Counted from the first letter of the stretch, positions 34,558 through 43,762 are shown. The stretch is DNA of 64,000 nucleotides from UBA6054 sp963975575 (GCA_963975575.1 CAXBHL010000001.1:186001-250000); one strand, 5' to 3'. Notes: a model not told the origin generated them from the letters alone. A program made the numbers and translations.

Positions 34558-37095
34558 ATGATCCGATGGCTTTCATATTTCATAATCTCGTTGTGCGCCA
34601 GCCTCGCCGGCGCGCAGGGCAATGTCCCCACGCTCAAGCAGATCATGGCCGACCCATCGTGGTTCGCCCGTTCGCCGCAGCCGCTCGGCTGGCTCGCGGA
34701 CGGGTCCGGCGTGCTCTACGACCAGCGGCGTGAGGGCGTGCTCGGGCGCGATACATCGGACCGCTTTGTCCTGATGCTCGACGGCGTGACCGCCGCGGGA
34801 TGGCCGCGGATGCTCGAGGACGCCGATCGGGCTCTTGCGATCCCCGCGAACGGGGATTGGACGCCGGACCGCACCTCGATGGTGGCCTCCCACCAGGGCG
34901 ACGTGTTCCTGTGGGACGCGGGCGCCGGCTGGGTTCAACTGACCCGCACCACCGACCGGGAGTCGTCCCCCCTGTTCATGGCCGACCCGCGCCGGATCGC
35001 GTTCAGTCGGGGCGGATCGTGGATGATCCGCGATCTGGAGGGCGGCCTGGAGACCGAGGCGGCGGACATCCGCTTCGCCGAGGACCCGGCGGAAAAAGAC
35101 AAGCCGGAACGCAAGGACCTCGAGCAGCAGCAGCAGGACCTGTTCCGCTTCCTGCGCGAGCGGGAGATCCGGCGCGAACGCAACGAGGTCATCGACCGCT
35201 CCCGGGATCGGCTCAATCCCGCCCGGGTTCCGGGGCCGTTCTACCTGGATCCCAAGCAGCGTGAGCGGGGCCAGTGGCTCAGCCCGTCGGGCAACTGGCT
35301 GCTGGTCTCCACCGCGCCGCGCGCGGGCGGCGACGAGCCGACCGACCAGATGCCGCGGTATGTCACCGACACGGGGTACGTGACCACGCAGCGGGTCCGC
35401 ACCAAGGTGGGCTACGAGAAACGCGATCCGATCCGGTTCGCCCTGCTCGATCTCAAGAACGTCCGTGTGATCGATCTGTCCACCGACGATCTGCCCGGCA
35501 TCCGGGAGGACCCGCTGGTGGAGATCAAGCGGGCCGCCGCGGACGCGAAGAAGGCCGCCAAGGCGGAGGGGACGGACACGGGCCGTGACGATGCGGACGT
35601 GCCGGAAGAGAAGGATGGTGACGGGGACGAGGCCGGGCAGGAAGAGACGCCCACGGAGGAGGGCGAGAAGGCGGCCGAGAAGCCGGAAAAGCCGGCCAAG
35701 CCCCGCGGCGTCAGCGAGATGGGCGTGCGTTGGTCGAACTCGGGGCGTTACGCCGCGGCCATGCTCCGCTCGCACGACAACAAGGACCGCTGGATCGTCG
35801 CGGTGGACACGACCGAGAAGGACCCGGCCTGGACGCTCGTCCATCACATGCGCGACCCGGCCTGGATCTCCTGGGAGTTCAACGCGATGGGCTTCGTGCC
35901 CGGCACCGAGACGCTCTGGTTCACCTCCGAGCACAGCGGCTGGGGCCACCTCTACACCGCCGCCATCGGTTCGGGGGCCGAGCCCACCGCCCTGACGGAG
36001 GGCCCCTGGGAGGTTCGTGAGGTCACGCCCATCGGGCGGGGCGACGATACATCATTCCTCGTGCGGACCAACCGGACCGATCACGGCGTCTACGAGATCG
36101 AGCGGGTGACGCTCGACGGCGTTCGGACGCCGCTGACCTCGCTGGGCGGAACGGTCGAGTCCTTCACCGTTTCCCCGGACGAGCAACGCGTGCTGATGAC
36201 CTGGTCCACCGCGATCGACCCCCCGGAGCTGCTGGCGATGCCGGTCGATGCGTCGCAGCCTCCGGTGCGGCTGACCAAGACGGACACCGCGTTGTACCGC
36301 TCGTTCGATCTGGTCGAGCCTCGGTTGGTCAAGATCCCCTCGTCCCACGCCGATCTGCCCATCCACACGCGGGTTTACCTGCCCGATCCGCAGCGCTTCC
36401 CCGGGCCGCGCCCGGTGGTCATCTTCGCCCACGGGGCGGGGTATCTGCAGTTCGCGTACAACGGCTGGTCGAACTACTTCCGCGAGCACATGTTCCACAC
36501 GCTGCTCGCCGAGCGGGGCATCATCGTGCTCGGGCCGGACTTCCGCCACTCGGAGGGGTACGGGCGGGACTGGCGGACCGCGGTCTACCGCGTGATGGGC
36601 TACCCGGAACTTGAGGACTTCGATGACTGCCTGGCCTACGCCGCCGAGCACTTTAATGCGGACACCGAGCGGGTGGGCATCTACGGCGGGTCGTACGGCG
36701 GTTTCATGACGCTCATGGCCATGTTCGTCAAGCCGGATGTCTACGACGCGGGTGCTGCGCTGCGGTCCGTCACGGACTGGCGGCACTACAACCACGGCTG
36801 GACGAGCAACACCCTCGACACGCCGCAGGTGGATCCGGGGCCGTTCGATCGCTCCAGCCCCATCACGCACGCCGAGGGACTGGCGGGGCGGCTGGAGATC
36901 CTGCACGGGCTGGAAGACGACAACGTGGTCGCCCAGGACGTCATCCGGCTCTCGCAGCGCCTGATCGAGCTGGAGAAGACCGGCTGGAACATGACGCTCT
37001 ATCCGATCGAGCCGCACGGATTCATCGAGCCGAGTTCATGGCTGGACGAGTACCGCCGCATCCTGGAGCTGTTCGAAGAAACGCTGCTCCCATGA
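34558..37095 (+). CDS. secreted S9-family prolyl oligopeptidase
   Basis: An 845-residue peptidase with a signal peptide (WLSYFIISLCASLAGAQG). A beta-propeller domain precedes a C-terminal alpha/beta hydrolase whose triad is visible: nucleophile GIYGGSYGGFMTL, Asp in HGLEDDNVV, His in PIEPHGFIEPSSW. HRPVV-type strand VVIFAHGAGYLQFAYNGWS gives the oxyanion region. Residues 321-383 are a highly charged Ala/Lys/Glu insertion in the propeller with no resemblance to the rest of the family. It is probably exported, degrading oligopeptides. It overlaps or closely abuts the next S9 gene, and the two form an operon. Confidence 0.94.
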   Translation: MIRWLSYFIISLCASLAGAQGNVPTLKQIMADPSWFARSPQPLGWLADGSGVLYDQRREGVLGRDTSDRFVLMLDGVTAAGWPRMLEDADRALAIPANGDWTPDRTSMVASHQGDVFLWDAGAGWVQLTRTTDRESSPLFMADPRRIAFSRGGSWMIRDLEGGLETEAADIRFAEDPAEKDKPERKDLEQQQQDLFRFLREREIRRERNEVIDRSRDRLNPARVPGPFYLDPKQRERGQWLSPSGNWLLVSTAPRAGGDEPTDQMPRYVTDTGYVTTQRVRTKVGYEKRDPIRFALLDLKNVRVIDLSTDDLPGIREDPLVEIKRAAADAKKAAKAEGTDTGRDDADVPEEKDGDGDEAGQEETPTEEGEKAAEKPEKPAKPRGVSEMGVRWSNSGRYAAAMLRSHDNKDRWIVAVDTTEKDPAWTLVHHMRDPAWISWEFNAMGFVPGTETLWFTSEHSGWGHLYTAAIGSGAEPTALTEGPWEVREVTPIGRGDDTSFLVRTNRTDHGVYEIERVTLDGVRTPLTSLGGTVESFTVSPDEQRVLMTWSTAIDPPELLAMPVDASQPPVRLTKTDTALYRSFDLVEPRLVKIPSSHADLPIHTRVYLPDPQRFPGPRPVVIFAHGAGYLQFAYNGWSNYFREHMFHTLLAERGIIVLGPDFRHSEGYGRDWRTAVYRVMGYPELEDFDDCLAYAAEHFNADTERVGIYGGSYGGFMTLMAMFVKPDVYDAGAALRSVTDWRHYNHGWTSNTLDTPQVDPGPFDRSSPITHAEGLAGRLEILHGLEDDNVVAQDVIRLSQRLIELEKTGWNMTLYPIEPHGFIEPSSWLDEYRRILELFEETLLP

Positions 37096-37115
37096 GTGGT
37101 GCCGGAAGGGTGCTG

Positions 37116-39641
37116 ATGAAGACGCAATATCGGTTTGCCGCTCTGATGGTGGCGGGGTTTGTTTCGATCGGGTGGGCCCAGGGATCAGCGGAGGACTACC
37201 GCCGCGCCGATGCGCTGCCCGGCCCGTGGAGCGGCATGGTCCGCAACGCGTCGGTGGATGTCCGCTGGACGGACGACGGCGCGCCGGTGTACCGCGTCGA
37301 GCGGCCCGACGGTTCCGATGTGTGGCGGACGGTGGAACTGACCACCGGCGAAGTCCGCGACGCGTTCGACCAGCCGGCCATCGCGGCCGGGCTGGCAGAA
37401 CGAGGCGTCGGTGGCGACGCACGCATCGCGTGGTTCGAGTTCGACGCCGGGCGACTGCTCTTCATGGTCGCCGGGGACGCAAGGGTGTGGTCGTGGCGGG
37501 CGGATGGAGCGGCGTTGGAGGCGGTCGATCCCGCATCACTGCCCGCTCGGTTCGGGCTCGAGCCGCAGCGGACGGTCCGGACCAGCGGCGGCGGCCCGGC
37601 CACCAGCATCTTCGTGGTCAACGCGACGCAGGCCGATGTTCGCCTTTTGTGGCTGGACCACGAGGGCCGCCCGCGGGAGTACGCGGCGATCACCCCGGGC
37701 GGCACGCACCGGCAGAACACCTACGCCGGCCACACGTGGCGTCTGGTCGATGCGACCGGGGAGGCACTGGGAACCTACGTCGCCACCGAACGCCCGGGCG
37801 TGATCTTCGGACGCCCCGCCCCGGATGCGGAACCGGATCCGCGTGAGCCGCCCGAGCCCGAGCCGGCGGCCCGCCCGGGCCCGAACCGCTCACCCGACGG
37901 GGCGTTCACGGTCCGCTTCCGCGACCATCAGGTCGTGCTCCGCAAAGAGTCCGACGGGACCGAAACCGTGCTGACCGAAGACGGCTCGGCGGAAGACCGC
38001 TACGGCGGACGCGTCTGGTGGTCGCCGGACTCGACCCGGTTCGTCGTTTGTCAGACCAAGCCCGGGTTCGACCGGCGGGTGCACATCGTCGAGTCTTCGC
38101 CGGCCGATGCGCTGCAGCCGAAACTGATCGAGTTCGGCTACCGCAAGCCCGGCGACGCCGTAGATGTTCGGCGTCCGCGTCTGTTCGATGCGGTGGGGGG
38201 GGTGAGGGCGCGGCGGATCGCGGTTGATGACTCGCCGATCGAGAACCCGTGGAGCGTGGACCGGATCGAGTGGCTGGCGGATTCGTCGGCCTTCGCCTAT
38301 CTCTACAACGCCCGCGGCCACCGGACCGTGCGGTACGTCTTCGTGGACGCCCAGTCCGGTGCGGCCCGCATCGTGGCCGAGGACTCGACCGAGACATTCA
38401 TCGACTGGACGAACAAGGTCTTCGTCCACCGCCTCGACGCGACCGGCGAACTGATCTGGATGTCCGAGCGGTCGGGTTGGAACCATCTCTACCTCATCGA
38501 CACCGCCTCGGGCACGGTCAAGAACCCGATCACGACGGGCGAGTGGGTTGTCCGGGGGGTGGAGCGCGTAGACGAAGCCGCCCGACAGGTCTGGATCCGC
38601 GTCATGGGCGTGCAGCCCGGCGAGGACCCCTACCACGTGCACTACGCCCGCGTGAACTTCGACGGCTCCGGATTCACGATGCTCACCGAGGGCGACGGCA
38701 CCCACCGCGTCGACTTCAGCCCCGACGGCGCCCACTTCGTGGACGTGTGGTCGCGGGTGGACCTCCCGCCGGTGACCGAGATCCGACGCACCAGCGACGG
38801 CTCCCGCGTCGCGGTGCTGGCCGAGGCGGACACCGAGGCGTTGCGGGCCGCCGGCTGGGAACCGCCCGAACGATTCGCGGCCAAGGGGCGTGACGGCACC
38901 ACGGACATCTGGGGCTTCATCCAACGCCCGAGCAACTTCGATCCCGCCAGGTCATACCCCGTCATCGAGTCGATCTACGCCGGCCCGCACGGCCACCACG
39001 TCCCGAAGGGTTTCTCGGTGTGGCAGGGCTCGCGATCGCTGTGCGAGCTGGGCTTCGTCGTCGTCCACATCGACGGCATGGGCACCAACTGGCGGTCCAA
39101 GGCCTTCCACGACGTGGCCCACAAGAACCTCAAGGACGCCGGGTTGCCCGACCGCATCGCGTGGATGAAGGCCGCGGCCGCCGATCGTCCCTGGATGGAC
39201 CTGTCCCGCGTGGGCGTCTACGGCGTGTCCGCCGGCGGGCAGAGCGCGCTGGGGGCGTTGCTGTTCCACGGCGACTTCTACAAGGCCGCCGTCGCCGACT
39301 GCGGCTGCCACGACAACCGCATGGACAAGATCTGGTGGAACGAGCAGTGGATGGGCTGGCCCGTCGACGACGCCTACGCCGCCAGTTCCAACGCGGAGCA
39401 CGCCGCCAACCTGACCGGCAAACTCATGCTGACCGTCGGCGAGATCGACCAGAACGTGGACCCCGCCAGCACGATGCAGGTCGTCGACGCGCTCATCAAG
39501 GCGGACAAGGACTTCGAGTTGATCGTCTTCCCGGGATTGGGCCACGGCACGATCGGCTCGCCCTACGGTCAGCGTCGCATGCGGGACTTCTTCGTCCGCA
39601 GCCTGCATGGCCTCGAACCCCGCTGGACCGAAACGCCCTAG
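37116..39641 (+). CDS. secreted S9/DPP-IV-like peptidase carrying a VHL-beta-like domain
   Basis: An 841-residue peptidase. After a signal peptide (ALMVAGFVSIGWAQG), an N-terminal region (about 25-160) is followed by residues 164-232, which resemble the beta domain of the von Hippel-Lindau protein: SIFVVNAT, LLWLDHEGRPREYAAITPGG and TYAGHTWRLVD. A Pro/Glu-rich linker (about 233-258) joins this to a DPP-IV-like propeller and an alpha/beta hydrolase with triad GVYGVSAGGQ (Ser), GEIDQNVDP (Asp) and FPGLGHGTI (His). The start at 37116 has GGAAGGG five bases upstream; an ATG at 37092 overlapping the previous stop is the alternative. The stop overlaps the convergent aminotransferase gene by four bases (CTAG). 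Confidence 0.92.
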   Translation: MKTQYRFAALMVAGFVSIGWAQGSAEDYRRADALPGPWSGMVRNASVDVRWTDDGAPVYRVERPDGSDVWRTVELTTGEVRDAFDQPAIAAGLAERGVGGDARIAWFEFDAGRLLFMVAGDARVWSWRADGAALEAVDPASLPARFGLEPQRTVRTSGGGPATSIFVVNATQADVRLLWLDHEGRPREYAAITPGGTHRQNTYAGHTWRLVDATGEALGTYVATERPGVIFGRPAPDAEPDPREPPEPEPAARPGPNRSPDGAFTVRFRDHQVVLRKESDGTETVLTEDGSAEDRYGGRVWWSPDSTRFVVCQTKPGFDRRVHIVESSPADALQPKLIEFGYRKPGDAVDVRRPRLFDAVGGVRARRIAVDDSPIENPWSVDRIEWLADSSAFAYLYNARGHRTVRYVFVDAQSGAARIVAEDSTETFIDWTNKVFVHRLDATGELIWMSERSGWNHLYLIDTASGTVKNPITTGEWVVRGVERVDEAARQVWIRVMGVQPGEDPYHVHYARVNFDGSGFTMLTEGDGTHRVDFSPDGAHFVDVWSRVDLPPVTEIRRTSDGSRVAVLAEADTEALRAAGWEPPERFAAKGRDGTTDIWGFIQRPSNFDPARSYPVIESIYAGPHGHHVPKGFSVWQGSRSLCELGFVVVHIDGMGTNWRSKAFHDVAHKNLKDAGLPDRIAWMKAAAADRPWMDLSRVGVYGVSAGGQSALGALLFHGDFYKAAVADCGCHDNRMDKIWWNEQWMGWPVDDAYAASSNAEHAANLTGKLMLTVGEIDQNVDPASTMQVVDALIKADKDFELIVFPGLGHGTIGSPYGQRRMRDFFVRSLHGLEPRWTETP

Positions 39642-40828
39642 GCCCTCAGTTCCTGCACGAGTGCGTGGGCGAGGTACTCGTACTGGGCGGGCGTGTTGTA
39701 GACCTGCGCGCTCAGGCGCAGCGAGGTCGTGCCGCCGGGCGTGCCCCACACCGGGATCTGGATCCGCCAGCGGTCGTAGAGCCGGTCCTTGAGCGTCTGG
39801 GCGGGGGGCGCGCCCGACGGCAGCGTAATGGTCGCCATCGGGCCGAGCATGGCGTCGGGCACCGGGGCCTTGACGCCGATCGCGTCGCACACGGTGTCGC
39901 GGGCGGTCAGGCACATCGCGTGGTTCTGGGCCATGATCGCGTCGATCCCGCCGGGGATCAGTCCTTCGAGGAACTCGATCGCATCGGCCACGGCCAGCCT
40001 GGCGGTGGGGTCGTCCGTCCCCGCATAGTCAAACTCGTGATGGAAGCAGGGGCGATTCGTCCGCCCGGTCGCCTCGGGCAGGCGCTCGGCGTCGTTGGAG
40101 AGCACCAGCGGGCGGAAGCCCTCCTGCTTGTCGCGGCGCACGTGGACGAACGCGGCCCCCTTGGGCGTGCACAGCCACTTGTGGCAGTTGCCCGTCGCGT
40201 AGGCCGCGCCCCAGGCATCTAACTCCATGGGGATGCAGCCCGGCCCGTGGGCGGCGTCGAGGATCGTGTCGATCCCCCGCTCGTTCAACGCCGCGATCAG
40301 GCGCTCGGCGGGCAGGCGCATGCCGGTCGCGCTGGTCATCAGAGAGAACATGGCGACCCGGGTCCGCGCCGTGACGCACGCCATCACCGCGTCGAAGGCC
40401 GCGTCGGGGTCGGGCATGGGCCATGGCAGCGGGGCGGTGACCACATCCGCCCCGCGTGCACGGGCGATCGCCCGGCAGTTGTTGGCGCAGGCGGTGTACT
40501 CGTTCCCGGTGATCAGGATCTCGTCACCCGGGGCGAGTGCCAGGTTGTGCAGCGCCGTGGTCACGCCGGTGGTGGCATTGGCCACGAACACCAGATCGCG
40601 ACCCTGGGCTCCCACAACGGGTGCAAGGGCGTCGCGGGACCGATCCATCAGAGTCCAGATGTCATCGACGTAGAAGCGGACCGCGTCGGCCTCGATGCGG
40701 TCGCGCCAGCGGGCCTGGGCCTCGATGACGGGCGTGGGGCAGGCACCGAAGGATCCGTGGTTGAGATACACGGTGCTCGGATCGATGTGGAAATGGGCCG
40801 CCAGCGGGCTCGGGGCGGGCCGGTCCAC
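39638..40828 (-). CDS. PLP-dependent class V aminotransferase, isopenicillin-N-epimerase-like (paralog 2)
   Basis: A 396-residue PLP enzyme parallel to the one at 33232-34482: LNHGSFGACP, RFYVDDIW, VANATTGVTTAL, TGNEYTACANN, TILDAAHGPGCIPM (Asp to the pyridine nitrogen), GNCHKWLCTPKGAAFVHV (Schiff-base Lys), FDYAGTDDPTARLAV and SLRLSAQVYNT. It is closer to canonical isopenicillin N epimerase-like proteins than the first paralog. The start is GTG at 40828, three bases after the stop of the small gene at 40832, so the two are co-transcribed. The convergent stop overlaps that of the S9 peptidase. Confidence 0.92.
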   Translation of the reverse strand: MDRPAPSPLAAHFHIDPSTVYLNHGSFGACPTPVIEAQARWRDRIEADAVRFYVDDIWTLMDRSRDALAPVVGAQGRDLVFVANATTGVTTALHNLALAPGDEILITGNEYTACANNCRAIARARGADVVTAPLPWPMPDPDAAFDAVMACVTARTRVAMFSLMTSATGMRLPAERLIAALNERGIDTILDAAHGPGCIPMELDAWGAAYATGNCHKWLCTPKGAAFVHVRRDKQEGFRPLVLSNDAERLPEATGRTNRPCFHHEFDYAGTDDPTARLAVADAIEFLEGLIPGGIDAIMAQNHAMCLTARDTVCDAIGVKAPVPDAMLGPMATITLPSGAPPAQTLKDRLYDRWRIQIPVWGTPGGTTSLRLSAQVYNTPAQYEYLAHALVQELRA

Positions 40829-40831
40829 CGA

Positions 40832-41206
40832 TTACCCTTGGACATCCAGCGAGCGTCCGAGCGCGATGCCGGTGGCCGCCTGGTTCCGGTCCGCGGGATG
40901 GCGGTACATCGGGAAGGCCCCGCCGGGCGTGGGGCGTCCCTGCACCGCAGCGACATCGTTCGCCAGGTCGATCGCGTCCACCTGGGCGGCGACCAGCCGG
41001 GAGGGGTCGGTGGCGGGGCGGGACTGCTGGGAGCGACCGATGCGTGCGATGGGCTCCGTGCGCGACGGGACGTCCGTTCGGGTCGTCTGGCTGCTGTCCG
41101 AAACCGGGGCGACCTTGGCGACGGGGCGCACGCCATAGGCCTGCGCGGCGCGGTTCACCGGGAACGCGTTGGTCGGGAACGGGATCGAGCCGGAGATGCG
41201 GTCCAT
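40832..41206 (-). CDS. small hypothetical protein upstream of aminotransferase paralog 2
   Basis: A 124-residue protein beginning MDRISGSIPFPTNAFPVNRA. It has no signal peptide or membrane helix. The first 80 residues are Ser/Thr/Arg-rich and probably disordered; the remainder has a helix (RLVAAQVDAIDLANDVAAV) and then a Gly/Pro-rich end. I do not recognise the family. The general form (small, disordered N-terminus, C-terminal helix) is like anti-sigma factors of the FlgM type, but this is only shape similarity. CGAGG four bases before the ATG supports the start. A TATCAT box at 41292-41297 probably drives this gene and the aminotransferase. Confidence 0.7.
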   Translation of the reverse strand: MDRISGSIPFPTNAFPVNRAAQAYGVRPVAKVAPVSDSSQTTRTDVPSRTEPIARIGRSQQSRPATDPSRLVAAQVDAIDLANDVAAVQGRPTPGGAFPMYRHPADRNQAATGIALGRSLDVQG

Positions 41207-41291
41207 CGTGCCTCGGGTCTGCGCACGCCGCCGTCGGAGGGGCGGGGTGCCGTTTCGATCCGTGGCGGCCTCCCTGCCGTCACGCGAAACC

Positions 41292-41297
41292 ATGATA
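41292..41297 (-). promoter_or_regulatory. candidate -10 box (TATCAT) for the 41206 operon
   Basis: TATCAT on the minus strand, about 85 bases upstream of the ATG. It predicts a leader of about 80 bases. Confidence 0.45.
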
Positions 41298-41483
41298 CCA
41301 CGAGCCCCCCGCGGCGACACCCCATGTGGATGGTCTGCGCAAAGGTTGCGTTATGCGGACCCGGGCCTGCGCTCCGGTGCGCACAATCAGCGCGATTCGT
41401 CCGCCAAAGCGGGATTCTGCCCCGATGGCCGACCGGGACACCTGCCCGCTCTCTCCGGGCATAGGGCCGGGCAAGAAAGGGCG

Positions 41484-41505
41484 GGGGTGCCGTTCCGGGC
41501 GCCCC
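41484..41505 (-). terminator. candidate terminator of the EF-G-like gene
   Basis: GGGGTGCC pairs with GGCGCCCC (8 bp with one G-T wobble, six-base loop). On the minus strand it is followed by CGCCCTTTCTT, a weak pyrimidine tract. It lies about 20 bases past the stop codon at 41524. Confidence 0.4.
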
Positions 41506-41523
41506 GGCCGCATGGGTTGTCAC

Positions 41524-43599
41524 TCAGTCATCGTCCTCGCCGTGTCCGGCGAAGGCGGCGATGACCTCCTTCTGGATGTGCGGCGGCGTGTTCTCGTCGT
41601 GCGAGTACTCCATGGTGTAGCTGCCCGCGCCCGCGGTGATGCTCTTGAGCTCGTTGGAGAACGTCTGTAACTCCGAGAGCGGGGCCTGGGCCACCACGGT
41701 GCACATGTCGCCCGCGAGCATCCGGGTGTCCTGCACCCGCCCGCGTTTGGTGGACAGATCGCCGGCGATGTCGCCCATCTTGCCCGCGGGCACGGTGACC
41801 TCGAGCGTCACGAACGGCTCGAGCAGCACCGGGCGGGCCTTGGAGACCGCGTCGATGAACGCCCGCTTGCCCGCGGTGACGAAGGCGATCTCCTTCGAGT
41901 CCACCGCGTGGAACTTGCCGTCCGTGACCTCCACGCGGATGCCCTTCATCGGGTACCCCGCGACCGCGCCGCCGGAGAGCACGGAGCGCACGCCCTTCTC
42001 GATGGCGGGCATGAACTGCCGGGGGACCGACCCGCCCACGGTGGCGTTGACGAACTCGAACCCGGTCTCGTGATCGGGCGGCAGGGGCACCACCCGCAGG
42101 TGCACCTCGCCGAACTGGCCCGCGCCGCCGGTCTGCTTCTTGTGGCGGTGGTGACCCTCGGCCGCGCTGGTGATCGTCTCCTTGTACGCGATCTTCGGCG
42201 TCGCGGTGATCAGCTCGATGTTGTACTGGTCCCTGAGTTTCTCGATCACCACCCGCAGGTGCAGCTCGCCCAGCCCGCGGAGCACCGTCTGTTTGGTGGC
42301 CGCGATGCGTTCGAGACGCAGGGACGGGTCCTCGGCCAGGATCTTGTGTGCGGCGGTCGAGAACTTGGTCTCGTCGGCGTGGTTCTTCAGCTCGATCGCC
42401 AGGCCGTACATCGGCTCGGGCAGCGGCAGCGGCGCCAGGTGGACCGAGTCGAGATCGTGGCCCTCGTGCAGCACCGCGTCGAAGAAGATGTCGTCGATCT
42501 TGGCCACGGCGCCGATGTCCCCGGGGCCGAGCGCTTCGACCTCGTGGCTCTCCTTGCCCTGGCGCTTGAGCAGGTGGCCCACCCGGATCGGCTTCTTGTG
42601 GTCGCCCAGCAGGATCTCGCTCTTGGCCCGAAGCGTGCCCTGGTGCACGCGGAACACGCCCAGTTTGCCGACGAACGGGTCGGTGGTCACCTTGAAGATG
42701 TGCGCGAGCACGGGCTTGCCCGGGTCCGGCTCGGCGTGGAAGGGCTGCTCGTCCGAGTCATCGTCGACGCGACGCAGGAACGGGCGCGGGTTGCCCTCCA
42801 GGGGGCTCGGCAGCAGCGACGCCATGACGTGGAGCAGGGCCGCGTCGCCCGCGCCGGACTTGGCGCTGACGAAGGCGATCGGCACCAGGTGGGCGTCGCG
42901 CAGGGCGGCCTCGAACGCGTCGTGGAGCCGGGCCTTGTCGAGGTTGGCGTCATCGCCCTCCTCGAGGTACTGATTCATCAGGTCGTCCTGCATCTCGACG
43001 ATCTGCTCGACGATGGCGCGGTGGGCGTCGGCCTCGCTGCTGAACATCGTCTCGCCCTGGTCCTCGCGATCGAACACCGATATCACGCCGGAACGGTCCG
43101 GCGTCGGCAGGCTGATCGGGAGGCACTCGGGCCCGAACTCGTCGCGGATCGATCCCACCAGGGCCTCCAGGTCCGCCTGCTCGTCGTCGATCTTGTTGAT
43201 GATGATCATCCGCGGCAGGTTGCGGTCCTTGGCGATCGACATCATCCGCCGCGTCATCGGCTCGATGCCCCGCCCCGCGTCGATCACGACCGCGACCGTC
43301 TCGACCGCGGGGAACACGCTGACCGCGTGGCCCGCGAAGTCGCCCAGCCCGGGCGTGTCGATGAGGTTGATCATGTGGCCCTCGTGCTCGACGTGGAGCA
43401 TCGAGGTCCGCAGGGAATGCTTGTGGTGCTTTTCCTCGTCGGACCAGTCGGAGAAGGTCGTGCCCTCCTCGACCGAGCCCATCCGCTGGATCACCCCCGT
43501 CAACAACAGCAATCGCTCGGCGAGCGTGGTCTTCCCGGAACCGGTCTGACCGACCAGGGCGAGGTTGCGGATGTCGGCGGGGTTTCGTACAGCGGCCAT
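41524..43599 (-). CDS. EF-G-like translational GTPase
   Basis: A 691-residue GTPase with the domain order of elongation factor G. G1 is GQTGSGKT (17-24), G3 DTPG (81-84), G4 NKID (135-138). Domain II contains VTTDPFVGKLGVFRVHQG; domain III GLGELHLRVVIEKL; domain IV QTGGAGQFGEVHLRV; domain V CTVVAQAPLSELQTFSNEL. The switch I region reads SDEEKHHKHSLRTSM instead of the canonical E-R-G-I-T-I, so this is the EF-G-like (FusA2-type) group rather than the housekeeping factor. The ATG is preceded by a near-perfect AAAGGAGG. A possible role in translation or ribosome stress is inferred from the family. It is divergent from gltX. Confidence 0.92.
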   Translation of the reverse strand: MAAVRNPADIRNLALVGQTGSGKTTLAERLLLLTGVIQRMGSVEEGTTFSDWSDEEKHHKHSLRTSMLHVEHEGHMINLIDTPGLGDFAGHAVSVFPAVETVAVVIDAGRGIEPMTRRMMSIAKDRNLPRMIIINKIDDEQADLEALVGSIRDEFGPECLPISLPTPDRSGVISVFDREDQGETMFSSEADAHRAIVEQIVEMQDDLMNQYLEEGDDANLDKARLHDAFEAALRDAHLVPIAFVSAKSGAGDAALLHVMASLLPSPLEGNPRPFLRRVDDDSDEQPFHAEPDPGKPVLAHIFKVTTDPFVGKLGVFRVHQGTLRAKSEILLGDHKKPIRVGHLLKRQGKESHEVEALGPGDIGAVAKIDDIFFDAVLHEGHDLDSVHLAPLPLPEPMYGLAIELKNHADETKFSTAAHKILAEDPSLRLERIAATKQTVLRGLGELHLRVVIEKLRDQYNIELITATPKIAYKETITSAAEGHHRHKKQTGGAGQFGEVHLRVVPLPPDHETGFEFVNATVGGSVPRQFMPAIEKGVRSVLSGGAVAGYPMKGIRVEVTDGKFHAVDSKEIAFVTAGKRAFIDAVSKARPVLLEPFVTLEVTVPAGKMGDIAGDLSTKRGRVQDTRMLAGDMCTVVAQAPLSELQTFSNELKSITAGAGSYTMEYSHDENTPPHIQKEVIAAFAGHGEDDD

Positions 43600-43710
43600 A
43601 ACGGCGGCCCTCCTTTCAGAGGGCGTCGGTCCCGGCCTTGGCTGGTCGGGCTCGACGCCCGGACACAGGTTTCCCCCCGGTCCCTTCCCTCGGGGACCGG
43701 CGGACGGGCC

Positions 43711-43716
43711 ATCCTA
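43711..43716 (-). promoter_or_regulatory. candidate -10 box (TAGGAT) for the EF-G-like gene
   Basis: TAGGAT on the minus strand predicts a leader of about 105 bases that ends in AAAGGAGG. It is opposite the gltX promoter in the divergent region. Confidence 0.4.
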
Positions 43717-43756
43717 CCACGAACCCCCGGTTGCACAACGCGCAATCCGCCGACCG

Positions 43757-43762
43757 TATCAT
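43757..43762 (+). promoter_or_regulatory. -10 box (TATCAT) for gltX
   Basis: TATCAT, five bases (CCTTC), then ATG 43768. There is no Shine-Dalgarno. An imperfect palindrome, TTGCACAACGCGCAA, lies at 43731-43745 and could be an operator. Confidence 0.6.

Larger units (their letters stand above)
41207..41523. other. 317-base gene-free stretch
   Basis: Between the EF-G-like stop and the small gene at 41206, both on the minus strand. It contains a possible terminator hairpin (41484-41505), another hairpin TGCCCG-CTCTCTC-CGGGCA (41443-41461) and a TATCAT box (41292-41297). No coding frame or structural RNA was recognised. Confidence 0.6.
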
